Shown here: in pieces, positions 51,513 through 60,794 of the stretch
How the letters are laid out: each line of letters starts with the position of its first letter
Numbering within the stretch: the first letter of the stretch is position 1
Source of the DNA: CAZYQW01 sp964649825
GTDB taxonomy: Bacteria > Planctomycetota > B15-G4 > JADJEK01
Assembly (NCBI GenBank): GCA_964649825.1
Contig: CAZYQW010000096.1
Span: 1 to 64,000, forward strand
Direction: 5' to 3'
DNA: 64,000 bases
Translations under genes and position numbers: made by a program
The notes under the pieces: generated by a model
Seen by the model: only the letters and a program-made list of their open reading frames with translations
Told to the model about the DNA's origin: nothing
Database searches by the model: none

Positions 51513-54245
51513 TCACGTCGCCGCCGCTTCGCGCGCGGCGACCTTCGATCGAACGGGGCCGGCATGCTCGACCATGAGCAGTCGCGCCAGGTTCTCCGCG
51601 AGGCCGTCGAGCGCGCTCGAGTCCGGGAGCGTGATCGTCAACGTCTGGCGGCCGCGCTCATCCGGCTCGAGACAGGTGTGGAGCTGCTCTCTCAACTTGG
51701 TCGCCATCGCGCGCGAAGCGTCGTTGGGCGGATGATCGGGGACGAGCTCGCCGAGGAATTGGAACGCCGCCCGCAGGAGTTGGCCACCCGCCTCGGCGAC
51801 GCGCTCCTTCTGCGCGACCCTCCGCGTGACCTCGGCCGTCCGCGCGAGCTCGGATTCGTCCAGCGGCGCCTCCGGCTTGGCCCCGAGCAACACCTCGAGC
51901 CGACGCTTCAGATCCGCCACTCCGCTGTGGAGCTCGACGACGTCGACGACCGACTCGGCGTCGAGGGCGGCGAGGGCGAGCTCGTGCTTGGCGGCGAGCG
52001 TCGCGAGAAGCGACTCCTCGATCGTGTCCTCCGTGACGAACAGGATCACGTGAACCGGGCGCCGCTGGCCCATGCGATGGGCGCGCGCGATCCGTTGCTC
52101 GAGCACGGCGGGGCTCCACGGCAGGTCGACGTTCAGCACCGTGTTGGCCGCCTGGAGATTGAGTCCGGTCGAGCCGGCGTTCGTGGCGAGGAAGAAGCGA
52201 CACGCGGGGTCGGTCTGGAAGCGCCGCACGAGCGTTTGCCGGTTCCGCTGCGGGATCGAGCCATCGAGCCGCACGTACTCGAGGTCGCGCGCTTGGAGCA
52301 GCGGCTCGATCAAACTCAGCATCGTCGTCCACTCGGAGAACAGGATGACCTTGCGATCCTCCTCGCCGGCCAGGCGTTCGATGACCCCGTCCACCGCCTC
52401 CAGCTTGCTGGAATGACCCGGCGGCTGCTTGTCGACGAGGAACGTCGAGTTCGCCGACATGCGGCACATGAGCAGCGCCTTCTGCAGTCGCAGCAGGTCG
52501 ACTTCGGTGAGGAACCGCTTGTTCACGATCGTGCTCACCGTCTGCATGTGCGTTCCATGCAGCTCCAACTGCTCGTCGGTCGGCGTCACGCGGACGACGT
52601 CGGTCGTGCGGGGAGGCAGCTCTTCCATCACCTGGGCTCGAGTACGGCGCAGGAGGACCGGCGCGAGCGCCCCGCGGAGCTGCTCCAGGTTCCTGTACCC
52701 GAGCACCTTTCCCTTCTCGTCCACCATGCGGTGGCGATGGAAGAACCGGAAGCCCGGGCCGAGACGGCGATCGTCGATGAACTCCACCACGGAGTAGAGC
52801 TCCTCGAGCCGATTCTCGAGCGGCGTGCCGGTCAGGACCAGCGCGAACCGCGAGCGCATGCACTTGATGATGCGGCTCGTCTTCGCCTCCCAGTTCTTGA
52901 TGCGTTGCCCCTCGTCGAGAATGATCAGGTCCCAACGCACGCGCTCGATCGCGAGCATGTCACGCAAGACCTGCTCGTAGTTGCAGACGGTGAAGAAGAC
53001 CGGCTCGTCGTACTGGCGAGCCCGCTCGGCCGCGGACCCGAGAACGAGGCCGCATGTGCGGGACGAGAACCGCTGGATCTCATCCTTCCATTGCGACTTC
53101 AGCGACGTCGGGCAGACCACGAGGACGCGCTCGATTCCCGCCTCGCGCGCGAGCAGCTCGGCGACTCCGATGCCTTGGATCGTCTTGCCGAGGCCCATAT
53201 CGTCGGCGAGGACGGCACGGCCCGCGCCGACCGCGAACGCGATCCCGTCGAGCTGGTACGGCAGGAGCTCGACCTGGAGCAGCTCGCGGCGGAGCGGATG
53301 GCGCGCTGGATCGCCGCGCACCTCCTCGACCAGCTTCGCGACGCGCATGCGGAAGAGCCGGCTCTCGAGCCGCTCCTCGGCGTCGGGATAGATCACCACG
53401 TCCTGTCCCAGGATCTCGAGCCGCCGCAAGCAGCGCATCAGTTCGCGAACGTCTTGGTCGGTCTTGAGGGTCCGCTCCGTCACCGGCGCGATCACGTGTT
53501 CCACGTCAGCGTCGAGGCGCTGCGGCGCACGAAGTCGCAGCGAGTCCTCCTCGCCGTAGTCGACGTGGACCGAGATCCGGCGGCGCGCGTACGGGCGACG
53601 GAGGCGCGCTCGCCCGTACCGCTTCTCCACCTTGTGAAGCACGTGGAGGACGTGCTTGCACGTTCCGAGCGTGTTCTTCCTGAAGTCGGGGCACGAGCAG
53701 AACGAGTCTCCGCGATCCGTGCCGCGCAGCGCGACCCGATACGTCTTGCCCGACTCGGCGCTCGTGACCATGTAGTCGGTCCAGACGCGATGGGGATCGC
53801 TCGACTGGACCTTCATGCGCTCCTTGTGCGCGCGTTCGTGACGCTCTTCGAGCGCCCGTCGCACGAGCGACTCCTCGTCGAGCGTCTCGAGCGGAGCCGT
53901 GTCATCGGGCTCGCGCGCCAAGCCGAGCATGACCTTCTCCTCGAGGATGAGCGCGAACGCGGCGCCAACGTGCTCGCATCCTCGTCCGGACGCGCAACGC
54001 GAGCAACGGAATCGCAGCCGCTTCCGCGCGTCGTCCGCGAGCGTGATCTTCACCGTCACGTCATCGAGCTGCAGCTCGAAAGACGTCGCGTCGAGGCGTA
54101 TCTGCTCCTCTGGGAGGATGGGGGTCGTGCCTCCCATGCGAAGCCAATGCGCGCCGTTCGGACCGAGCAGCTTGAGGACCTCGCGCTGACTCAGGCGCGA
54201 CAGCCGGTCCGGAAGCGTGAGGCGCGAGCCCTTCTTGGTGGTCAT
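51513..54245 (-). CDS. SNF2-family DNA-dependent ATPase with SWIM zinc finger
   Basis: 910 residues from the ATG at 54245. Helicase motifs are Walker A LADDMGLGKTIQG (about 347), motif II LDEGQRIKN (about 443, DEGQ), LTGTPLENRLEELY and QRIARAHRMGQ (motif VI, about 718). It remodels or translocates on DNA using ATP. The N-terminus has two candidate zinc sites: RCSRCASGRGCEH (about 84-96) and a SWIM finger FCSCPDFRKNTLGTCKHV (about 180-197). A long C-terminal region follows the ATPase. Bacterial SNF2 proteins function in DNA repair, transcription recovery or phage defence. No other defence genes are adjacent, so no role is assigned. Confidence 0.9.
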   Translation of the reverse strand: MTTKKGSRLTLPDRLSRLSQREVLKLLGPNGAHWLRMGGTTPILPEEQIRLDATSFELQLDDVTVKITLADDARKRLRFRCSRCASGRGCEHVGAAFALILEEKVMLGLAREPDDTAPLETLDEESLVRRALEERHERAHKERMKVQSSDPHRVWTDYMVTSAESGKTYRVALRGTDRGDSFCSCPDFRKNTLGTCKHVLHVLHKVEKRYGRARLRRPYARRRISVHVDYGEEDSLRLRAPQRLDADVEHVIAPVTERTLKTDQDVRELMRCLRRLEILGQDVVIYPDAEERLESRLFRMRVAKLVEEVRGDPARHPLRRELLQVELLPYQLDGIAFAVGAGRAVLADDMGLGKTIQGIGVAELLAREAGIERVLVVCPTSLKSQWKDEIQRFSSRTCGLVLGSAAERARQYDEPVFFTVCNYEQVLRDMLAIERVRWDLIILDEGQRIKNWEAKTSRIIKCMRSRFALVLTGTPLENRLEELYSVVEFIDDRRLGPGFRFFHRHRMVDEKGKVLGYRNLEQLRGALAPVLLRRTRAQVMEELPPRTTDVVRVTPTDEQLELHGTHMQTVSTIVNKRFLTEVDLLRLQKALLMCRMSANSTFLVDKQPPGHSSKLEAVDGVIERLAGEEDRKVILFSEWTTMLSLIEPLLQARDLEYVRLDGSIPQRNRQTLVRRFQTDPACRFFLATNAGSTGLNLQAANTVLNVDLPWSPAVLEQRIARAHRMGQRRPVHVILFVTEDTIEESLLATLAAKHELALAALDAESVVDVVELHSGVADLKRRLEVLLGAKPEAPLDESELARTAEVTRRVAQKERVAEAGGQLLRAAFQFLGELVPDHPPNDASRAMATKLREQLHTCLEPDERGRQTLTITLPDSSALDGLAENLARLLMVEHAGPVRSKVAAREAAAT

Positions 54246-54403
54246 GCCGTGTCTGCTCCCGTGTCGGTGATCCGAACGCTCTCGACGAGACATCGTAGGG
54301 CTTGTCGACGAGCGACGCGACCGGCGAGCGGCCTTGTTGCGCGCCTGGCCCCGGACGTTTCTTCGGAAGGTGGCCGTCGTCGCGGGGCTCGACCGGCGGT
54401 ACG

Positions 54404-56170
54404 TCACCGCGGCTGGATTCGATGGCGCTCCGTCACGCCCTTCCCCTCCTCGATCGTGAACGAATGATCGGTGGGAAGCGAGGCGACCTCGTCGACCCCG
54501 CCCGACGGCCAGGTCACGCGGACCCGGTCGATCTCGGCCGCGCGGCCGGCGCCGATCACGAGGCGGCGGTCGTGGATCGAGAGGTACGAGCGCGACGCTC
54601 GTACGGCTCGATGGAGAACGCGATCGCCGAGGTGGACCTCGACCTTCGCGCCGATCGCGTCGTGGTTCGATCTCGTTCCGACCAAGCGGAGGACGATCGA
54701 GGCGGTGCCCGCTCGTTCCGTCGTGTTCATGAGCAGGAGCGGGGAGTCGTCGGACTGGAGGAGAAGCAGATCCTCGTCCCCGTCGTCGTCGACGTCTCCC
54801 GCCGCGAGGCCGCGCCCCGCGTAGCGGCCGTGGAAGATGGAGCCGGACCGCTCGCCGACCTCGGTGAAGCCGCCGCGCCCGTCGTTCGTGAACAGGAACG
54901 GCCGCTGCTCGTACGTCGTCGCCTTGTTCGAGAGCTCGACGGTGTCGAGGACGTGACCGTTCGCGACCACGACGTCGAGGTCGCCGTCGAGATCCGCGTC
55001 GAAGAAGACCGTCCCGAAACCGAGGAACGGGTACGAGATCGCGCCGAGCCCCGATCGGCGGCTCCATTCGCGGAAGTCGCCCTCCGGCATCGCACGATAG
55101 AGCGCGTTCACCTCCGCCGTGAAGTTGGTGATGAACACGTCGTCGCGGCCGTCCTCGTCGACGTCGGCCGCCTCGACGCCCATGCCGGCGCGCGTGACCC
55201 CGTCCTCGGAGTACGAGATGCCGAACTGCAGGCCCACCTCTTCGAACCGCATGGCTCCGTCGTTTCGAAACAGCAAGGTCGGCGTGGTGTCGTTCGCCAC
55301 CACGATGTCGTCGTCGCCGTCACGATCGAAGTCGAACGGGCACACGCCGAGCCCCTTGCCGCGAAAGCCTGTGATCCCCGCCGCCTCGCTCACGTCCTCG
55401 AAGGTCCCGTCGCCGCGGTTGCGGTAGAGCACGTCGTCCTCGCCGTCGAACTGCGTCGGGCTGCAGTAGCTTCGAACGGCGGCGCCCTGCGAGTGGCACT
55501 CGGGCGCGATGGTTGGATCGTAGGCGAGGTAGTTCGTCACGTACAAGTCGACGAATCCGTCCCGGTCCGCGTCGAAGAACGCCGCGCTCGTCCCCCAACG
55601 CGAGTCGCCGACACCGGCGCGCTCCGTGACGTTCTCGAACGTTCCGTCGCCGCGGTTGCGGTAGAGCACGTTGGGCCCGTAGTTCGTCACGAACAGGTCG
55701 ACGTCGCCGTCGTTTTCGAGGTCGGCGGCGGCGGCGCCCATGCCGAAGCCGGCGTCTCCGACGCCGGCTTGGTCCGTCACGTCCTCGAAGGTGCCGTCCT
55801 CGCGCTGGCGATACAGGACGTTCCCGGGCCGTCCGGAAGTCGGCTGGCCGGGGAAGTTCGCCGACTGCACGAGATAGACGTCGAGCCGGCCGTCGCCGTC
55901 GGCGTCGAGGAATCCCCCGCCGCCCGCCATCGTCTCGGGGAGGTGCTTGCGTTCGGTTTCGCCCTTGTCGTGATGCCAGTCGATTCCGAGCCGGCGCGCC
56001 TCGTTATGAAACCGCGGCACGACCGGGGCAAGCCTCTCGACGTTCGCTTCGATCGATGGCTTCGAGCTCGTGACCTGCGAAGAGACGCGTTCGCGGCAAG
56101 CGGTGAGCGCGGCCGCAAGCAGCGCGGCCGCAAGCAGCGCCGCCGAGAAGCACAAGCTCGCTCGCCTCAT
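54404..56170 (-). CDS. CRTAC1-like protein with FG-GAP/VCBS repeats and C-terminal ASPIC/UnbV domain
   Basis: 588 residues. The ATG overlaps the stop of the TPR lipoprotein gene (ATGA). A signal segment (CFSAALLAAALLAAALTAC) has a Cys suited to lipidation. Repeats include FLDADGDGRLDVYLVQSANF, DLENDGDVDLFVTNYGPN and FDRDGDDDIVVANDTTP, with NVLYRNRGDGTFENVTE separators. The last 80 residues match ASPIC/UnbV: RASRSYLSIHDRRLVIGAGR and RVTWPSGGVDEV. Such proteins are exported and thought to bind calcium and glycans. Its coupling to a TPR lipoprotein is a frequent planctomycete pairing. Confidence 0.88.
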   Translation of the reverse strand: MRRASLCFSAALLAAALLAAALTACRERVSSQVTSSKPSIEANVERLAPVVPRFHNEARRLGIDWHHDKGETERKHLPETMAGGGGFLDADGDGRLDVYLVQSANFPGQPTSGRPGNVLYRQREDGTFEDVTDQAGVGDAGFGMGAAAADLENDGDVDLFVTNYGPNVLYRNRGDGTFENVTERAGVGDSRWGTSAAFFDADRDGFVDLYVTNYLAYDPTIAPECHSQGAAVRSYCSPTQFDGEDDVLYRNRGDGTFEDVSEAAGITGFRGKGLGVCPFDFDRDGDDDIVVANDTTPTLLFRNDGAMRFEEVGLQFGISYSEDGVTRAGMGVEAADVDEDGRDDVFITNFTAEVNALYRAMPEGDFREWSRRSGLGAISYPFLGFGTVFFDADLDGDLDVVVANGHVLDTVELSNKATTYEQRPFLFTNDGRGGFTEVGERSGSIFHGRYAGRGLAAGDVDDDGDEDLLLLQSDDSPLLLMNTTERAGTASIVLRLVGTRSNHDAIGAKVEVHLGDRVLHRAVRASRSYLSIHDRRLVIGAGRAAEIDRVRVTWPSGGVDEVASLPTDHSFTIEEGKGVTERHRIQPR

Positions 56171-57294
56171 CCCTCGCCCTTCAGGCGGCGAATGGCTTCT
56201 CGTTCGCGCGCGGCGCCGGAAACGTCGCCGGCGTGCTCGAGCACGAGTCGCAGGAGCGAACGGATCTCGACGACGGCGGGAAACTGGCGCGTCGCCTCCT
56301 CGAGCGTGACGCGCGCGGCCGACGGGCCCGCCGCCGCCATCTCCGCGCGGGCCAGCTCGAGATGGGCTTGCCACATCGCGGGGAAGCGTTCGAGGATCTT
56401 TCGCAGGCGCGCTACCCGCGCCCGCGGGTCGGTCTCGTGGTCGTGGGGCGAGCGGCTGAAGATCGGGCGAAGCAGCTCGAAGTCGTCCTGGGCTTGACGG
56501 GCTTCGTCTTCGCGCTTCAAGCGCCGCAGCGCCGCGGCGAGGTTGAACCACGCGCGCGTGTCGGTCGGGTCGAGCTCGATCGCGCGACGCAGGTCGCCGA
56601 CCGCTTCCGCGGCCGCGCCGTCCTGCAAGCGGAGCTTCCCGCGCTCGTACCACGCGTCGGCCGGCGCCGCGCCCGCGAGGACTCGCTCGAGCTCGGCCTC
56701 GGCTTCGTCGACGCGGCCGGATTCGCGCAGGACCCGCCCGCGCAGGATCCGCGCCGGGACGTGACCCTCGTCCCGGGCGAGCGCGGTCTCGGCGAGCGCG
56801 AGTGCTTCGTCCGGTTCGCCGGCCTCGGTCGCCAGCACGGCGAGCAGATAGATCGGCTCGGCGTCGTCCGGGGCGAGCTCGGCGGCGCGGCGGAACTCGT
56901 CCGCGGCGCCGCGCACGTCGCTCTTGTCGTTCGAGCGACAGATGCCGAGCAGAAGTCGGCACCGCGCGTCCTCGGGCCCCGCCGCGATCGCCCGCTCGAG
57001 CTTCTTGATCGCGCGTGCGTGGTCTTTCGCCGCGACCAAGCCGAGGGCCTCCTCGTAGAGATCGTCGCGTCGCGCGGGGTCGCCGGGAGAGTTCACCGGC
57101 GCACGGACGGCGGAGGCCGGGCGCCGGCTCGGGGGCTTGGGTGCGTCCGCCGACGTCGCGCTCTCGCCGGCGGGAACGCCATCTCCGTCCTTGCCGCACG
57201 CCGCGAGGAGCACGAGTCCGGCGGCAAGGACGTGCGCGAGAAAGACCGGGTAATGGATCGTGGGGCGGGCCCTGAGGAACGAACGGCGGGTCAT
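56167..57294 (-). CDS. TPR-repeat lipoprotein
   Basis: 375 residues. Signal peptide with lipobox LLAACGKDG. After a Ser/Ala/Pro-rich linker, TPR units run to the end: YEEALGLVAAKDHARAIKKL, ADEFRRAAELAPDDAEPIYL and AVGDLRRAIELDPTDTRAWF. TPRs bind partner proteins. Translationally coupled to the CRTAC1-like protein, so the two may work together on the cell surface (inference). It lies 55 nt downstream of the DUF3106-like gene on the same strand and could belong to the sigma-factor operon. Confidence 0.85.
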   Translation of the reverse strand: MTRRSFLRARPTIHYPVFLAHVLAAGLVLLAACGKDGDGVPAGESATSADAPKPPSRRPASAVRAPVNSPGDPARRDDLYEEALGLVAAKDHARAIKKLERAIAAGPEDARCRLLLGICRSNDKSDVRGAADEFRRAAELAPDDAEPIYLLAVLATEAGEPDEALALAETALARDEGHVPARILRGRVLRESGRVDEAEAELERVLAGAAPADAWYERGKLRLQDGAAAEAVGDLRRAIELDPTDTRAWFNLAAALRRLKREDEARQAQDDFELLRPIFSRSPHDHETDPRARVARLRKILERFPAMWQAHLELARAEMAAAGPSAARVTLEEATRQFPAVVEIRSLLRLVLEHAGDVSGAAREREAIRRLKGEG

Positions 57295-57349
57295 TCCGGC
57301 ATGCTACCCGCGTTCGAGGTGAATGCGACGTGACGAGGTCGTGCCGAGG

Positions 57350-58417
57350 TCAGCGTGGGTCGCGGCGGTTCGCGCGGCGGTCGTCGCGTGCGCGGCGCAT
57401 CTCCTCGTTCTTCATCTCCCGTCGTTGGAGCAGGACTCGGCGATAGTCGAACGGGTCGTCGGGGTCGAACTCGGGATCGATCGCCTCGAGGAGGCGGAGC
57501 TCGCGCTCGCCCGCCGGCACCCTCTTCAACGGTTCGAGCGCGGCCGGGTCCTCGCCGCGCTCGATCATCGCGCGGCGTGCGTTCGCGACGAGCGCGCGAT
57601 CGACCTCGCGGCGTCGAGCGGCGGCCGGCGCGGAGCGCACCGCGCGCACCTGCTCCGGAGTCATGAATCCCTCGAGGAGGGCCAGGGAGAACCGGCGCGG
57701 GCGCTCTTGTCCCCGGAGCTCGGCCTCCATCGTTCGCGGAAGCCGGCGGCGGTCGCGGCCGCGCAGCGACCGCATCGCCTCCAGGAACGCCTCCTCGTCG
57801 AGAGCGAGGATGCGACGGCGCTCTTCCTCGGGGAGGAGGAGGAGCGCGTTCGGCGGATCCTGGAGGATGGCGCGGCGCAGCACGGACGGCATCTCCGCGC
57901 TGAACTCCTCGGCCGGCAACCGGCTCAACCGATCGGCCTCGCCCTCGGCCAGGACGCCGCGTTCCTCGAGACGGAGCAACGCGTCGATCGCTCGGGACTG
58001 GACGGCCCGGCGGACCTTCGTGAACGACGTCCGCGGCCGTGCCTCCACGATACCGGCCTGATCGAGCACCTCGCGGCGTCGCACCTCGAGGTAGCTCCGG
58101 AGGTGGTTCTTCAAGAACCGATTCCGCTCTCGCGCGGGCATCCCACGGAACTCGGCGCGGGTCTCCTCCGGAAGCCGCTCGATCACCTCGGCACGGACGC
58201 GCTGGAGCAGTCTGCCGCGATCCGAGACCGTTTCCCGCTCGTCGGCGTCGAGCTTCTTCCAGGACTCGAATCGCGCGCGGGCGAGCTGGCGTTCCGCTGG
58301 CGTGAGAGCGTTCCAGCGCCGCTCCGCGCCGGTCGTGGGCAGCGCACCGGCGGCGTTCGCGATCGACGGGACGATCACGAGCAAGAACGCCGTCACGAGA
58401 TGATCGAAGAGCTTCAT
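57350..58417 (-). CDS. Exported DUF3106-like helical protein
   Basis: 355 residues from the ATG at 58417, overlapping the anti-sigma stop (ATGA). Signal peptide HLVTAFLLVIVPSIANAAG. The mature protein is highly charged and helical, starting RRWNALTPAERQLARARFES, which resembles DUF3106-type (W..L..AER) segments, and further AER/Arg-rich helices repeat across the chain. DUF3106 proteins in proteobacteria are small exported proteins of unknown function often next to ECF sigma/anti-sigma pairs. Here the same arrangement suggests an envelope-stress module. Identification is by pattern only. Confidence 0.65.
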   Translation of the reverse strand: MKLFDHLVTAFLLVIVPSIANAAGALPTTGAERRWNALTPAERQLARARFESWKKLDADERETVSDRGRLLQRVRAEVIERLPEETRAEFRGMPARERNRFLKNHLRSYLEVRRREVLDQAGIVEARPRTSFTKVRRAVQSRAIDALLRLEERGVLAEGEADRLSRLPAEEFSAEMPSVLRRAILQDPPNALLLLPEEERRRILALDEEAFLEAMRSLRGRDRRRLPRTMEAELRGQERPRRFSLALLEGFMTPEQVRAVRSAPAAARRREVDRALVANARRAMIERGEDPAALEPLKRVPAGERELRLLEAIDPEFDPDDPFDYRRVLLQRREMKNEEMRRARDDRRANRRDPR

Positions 58418-58926
58418 CGGCGCGCCTCGTTCTCCTCGAGCAAGTCGAGCGTCTCGGCCATCTCGAGCCCGGCCAAGAGGTCGAGCTCCTCGCGATGCTC
58501 GATCACCTCGTCCCAGTCGTCGAGGAACAGGTCGAGGTTCTCGAGCAGCTCGCGCGGCACGTCGGTCGCCATCGATGTCTCGCCGGGCTCGGTGCGGGTT
58601 GCGCGCGCGGACCAGAGTCCCACGCCGACCGCGCCCACCACGACCGCCGCCGCGAGCATGACGCGCTTCGCTCGCGACCACCGCGAGACGCGGGTCAAGT
58701 GTTCGGCGTCGTCGAGCGCGGCGGCGACGACGCGGTCGACGAACGCGAGTGCCGGTTCGATCTCCTCGACGCTGCCGAGCAGGCGATCCGCCCCGATCCG
58801 CTGGAGAACCAGCGTCCGGCAGCTCTCGCATTTCGCCACGTGATCGCGGCCGCCCGGCGGCAGCTCGGCGAGCCGGTGAACGTGAGGCAAGAGCGCGAGG
58901 TCGGCCCTGAAGCGTTCACATTTCAT
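58414..58926 (-). CDS. Anti-sigma factor with zinc motif and transmembrane helix
   Basis: 170 residues. The ATG lies inside the last codons of the sigma gene (11-nt overlap). The N-terminus carries H29xxxC33xxC36 (HVAKCESC), the zinc-bound anti-sigma motif, in a small helical domain. A single transmembrane helix (about 88-106, VMLAAAVVVGAVGVGLW) follows, then an acidic outer segment with LLENLDLFLDDWDEVIEH. It should hold the cognate ECF factor at the membrane and release it on a signal. Cognate pair with 58916-59554. Confidence 0.9.
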   Translation of the reverse strand: MKCERFRADLALLPHVHRLAELPPGGRDHVAKCESCRTLVLQRIGADRLLGSVEEIEPALAFVDRVVAAALDDAEHLTRVSRWSRAKRVMLAAAVVVGAVGVGLWSARATRTEPGETSMATDVPRELLENLDLFLDDWDEVIEHREELDLLAGLEMAETLDLLEENEARR

Positions 58927-59554
58927 CGCGAGGCTCCTCGGGGAAGTACGGCGCGAGGGTCTGCCGCAGGTTCTCGCGCGCCCGGAACAGCAAGGACTTC
59001 ACCGCGTCGACCGTCGTGTCGAGCGTCGCGGCGATCTCCCGATGCGGCATCTCCTCGTAACGGCTCAAGATCAGCGCGGCGCGTTGCTGCGCGGGAAGCT
59101 TCGCGATCGCTCGCCTCACGATCTCCGCGATCTCGCCCTGCTCGACCCGCTGGAGCGGGTCCGGGGCGGTCGGGTCGCCGAGCAGCTCGCCGCGCGGCCT
59201 GGCGTCGCCGGACGTCGCTTGATCGAGAGACAGCGCGCGCCGGCGCGACCCGTAGTCGGCCGCGTTCGCGCAGACGTTGAAGACGATGCGATAGAGCCAC
59301 GTTTCGAACTTCGCCTTCGGTTCGTAAGACCCGCGTGCGCGATAGACCCGCACGAAAACGTCCTGGGCGAGCTCCTCGGCCGACGCGCGGTTCCCGACGT
59401 ACTTGTAGACGGTGTTCAGGACCGTGCGCTGATACCGCTCGACGAGCGCGGCGAACGCGCCGACGTCGCCGACGCGAACGCGCATCATCATGGATGCGCC
59501 TGCGTCTTGCTCGAGCGCCGTGCGGGTCAAAGCGGTGTCACTCACCTGCTCCAT
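58916..59554 (-). CDS. ECF RNA polymerase sigma factor (RpoE-like)
   Basis: 212 residues from the ATG at 59554 (MEQVSDTAL); an in-frame start 14 codons upstream also exists. Region 2 reads LVERYQRTVLNTVYKYVGNR, SAEELAQDVFVRVYRARGSY and FETWLYRIVFNVCANAA. Region 4 has LPAQQRAALILSRYEEMPHR and the helix-turn-helix TVDAVKSLLFRARENLRQTL. Its gene overlaps the anti-sigma gene, and the regulon probably includes the following envelope genes. Downstream order: anti-sigma, DUF3106-like, TPR lipoprotein, CRTAC1-like. Confidence 0.95.
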   Translation of the reverse strand: MEQVSDTALTRTALEQDAGASMMMRVRVGDVGAFAALVERYQRTVLNTVYKYVGNRASAEELAQDVFVRVYRARGSYEPKAKFETWLYRIVFNVCANAADYGSRRRALSLDQATSGDARPRGELLGDPTAPDPLQRVEQGEIAEIVRRAIAKLPAQQRAALILSRYEEMPHREIAATLDTTVDAVKSLLFRARENLRQTLAPYFPEEPRDEM

Positions 59555-59626
59555 CAACCGCCATCCAGCTCGAGAGTCGCGCCGAAATCGCCCCAAAAAA
59601 TTCCCGTGGCAGCCTCGAGGACGTCG

Positions 59627-60790
59627 TCAGAGGGATCGCCAACGGCCGAATGGGTGGAAGATCAGGAACGGACGACCGACGAACCGTTCCTTGGGGACCG
59701 ATCCGAAGTGCCGGCTGTCGCGGCTGTTGATGCTGTTGTCCCCGAGGAGGAAGTACGAGCCGGCCGGGATCTTGTAGGGCGCCCGCACTCCATAGACGCA
59801 GTCATGCTCGGTGTAGAAGACGTCCCGTCCGACGACCACGTCGGAAAACGCCGCTTCGCCCTGCTCGATGCCCAGCGCCGGCTCGTTGCCGGGCAACCCC
59901 GCGACCTCGTGGTTGCGGTCGTAAGTCACGTCCGTGACGACACGACCGTCGACGAGCACGATCAGTCGGTTGTCGACGTTGAGGAACTGGACGTCGTGCG
60001 TCCGGCCCACCTCGAGTCGACTCGAGACGGCGGGATCGAACTCCACCTCCTCGCGCCGCGACCCCTGCTGACGCGTGAGCCGCGCCGGGTCCCGGTCGGA
60101 GAGCCGGAGGACGAACGTGTCGGCCGCCTCGCGGAGCTCGACGGCGACGATCGTCCTCGTTTTCGTCACGCGAACGCCGAAGTGGAGCGAAACATCGTTC
60201 ACCATGTTCGCCCCTTCCTTCAAATGACCGTTTTCGTCAGCCCAATCATCCCGTAAGAACGATAGATACCGGATCATCGACCGGTCGGCCCCGTCCGCTG
60301 CGAGCTCCACCTCGGCCCCAATGCGGGCGGTGGACGGAACCTCGAACGCCCCCGGCTCTTTCGGATCGAGTCGGGCCACTTCGCGCTGCATCTCCAAGAG
60401 GAGGGGGATCGAGCGCTCCGCCCGATGCACGGTCCCGGGGGGGTCGTTCGGTCGGGTCAGGAACAGATCTCCCCCGTCGATCAGGACCGACTCTCCTGGG
60501 AAGCCGGCGACCCGCTTCACGAAGCGATCGCCCGCGGCTCCGTCGCCCATCGCCGCGTCGCGGTCGAAGACGACGAGATCGAACCGGGCCGGTGGGAACA
60601 GATCGAAGTGCCGCTTGAAGACCATGATCTTGTCCGCACCCGAGTCGAGGTCGCGGAGCATCGGCGCCATCGAGTTGCCCCGCACCTCGTAGCCGTCGAC
60701 GACGCCCCACTTGACGAGGAGGCCGACGACCAGGAGAACCACGGTCGCGCGCCAGACGATGGGAAGGAAGCGTCTCTTCTGCGGCTCCAC
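59627..60790 (-). CDS. lepB: Signal peptidase I with large insertion
   Basis: 387 residues. GTG start, 4 nt after the phosphatase stop. One N-terminal transmembrane helix (VVLLVVGLLVKWGVV) is followed by box B YEVRGNSMAPML with nucleophile Ser40, box D DRFVKRVAGFPGE with general-base Lys92, and box E GDNSINSRDSRHFGSVP. It removes signal peptides of exported proteins at the outer face of the inner membrane. Between boxes D and E lies an insertion of roughly 200 residues; part of it (RTHDVQFLNVDNRLIVLVDG) resembles a carbohydrate-binding beta sandwich. Planctomycete LepB proteins are known for large insertions, but the role is not known. Confidence 0.93.
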   Translation of the reverse strand: MEPQKRRFLPIVWRATVVLLVVGLLVKWGVVDGYEVRGNSMAPMLRDLDSGADKIMVFKRHFDLFPPARFDLVVFDRDAAMGDGAAGDRFVKRVAGFPGESVLIDGGDLFLTRPNDPPGTVHRAERSIPLLLEMQREVARLDPKEPGAFEVPSTARIGAEVELAADGADRSMIRYLSFLRDDWADENGHLKEGANMVNDVSLHFGVRVTKTRTIVAVELREAADTFVLRLSDRDPARLTRQQGSRREEVEFDPAVSSRLEVGRTHDVQFLNVDNRLIVLVDGRVVTDVTYDRNHEVAGLPGNEPALGIEQGEAAFSDVVVGRDVFYTEHDCVYGVRAPYKIPAGSYFLLGDNSINSRDSRHFGSVPKERFVGRPFLIFHPFGRWRSL

Positions 60791-60794
60791 GGCG

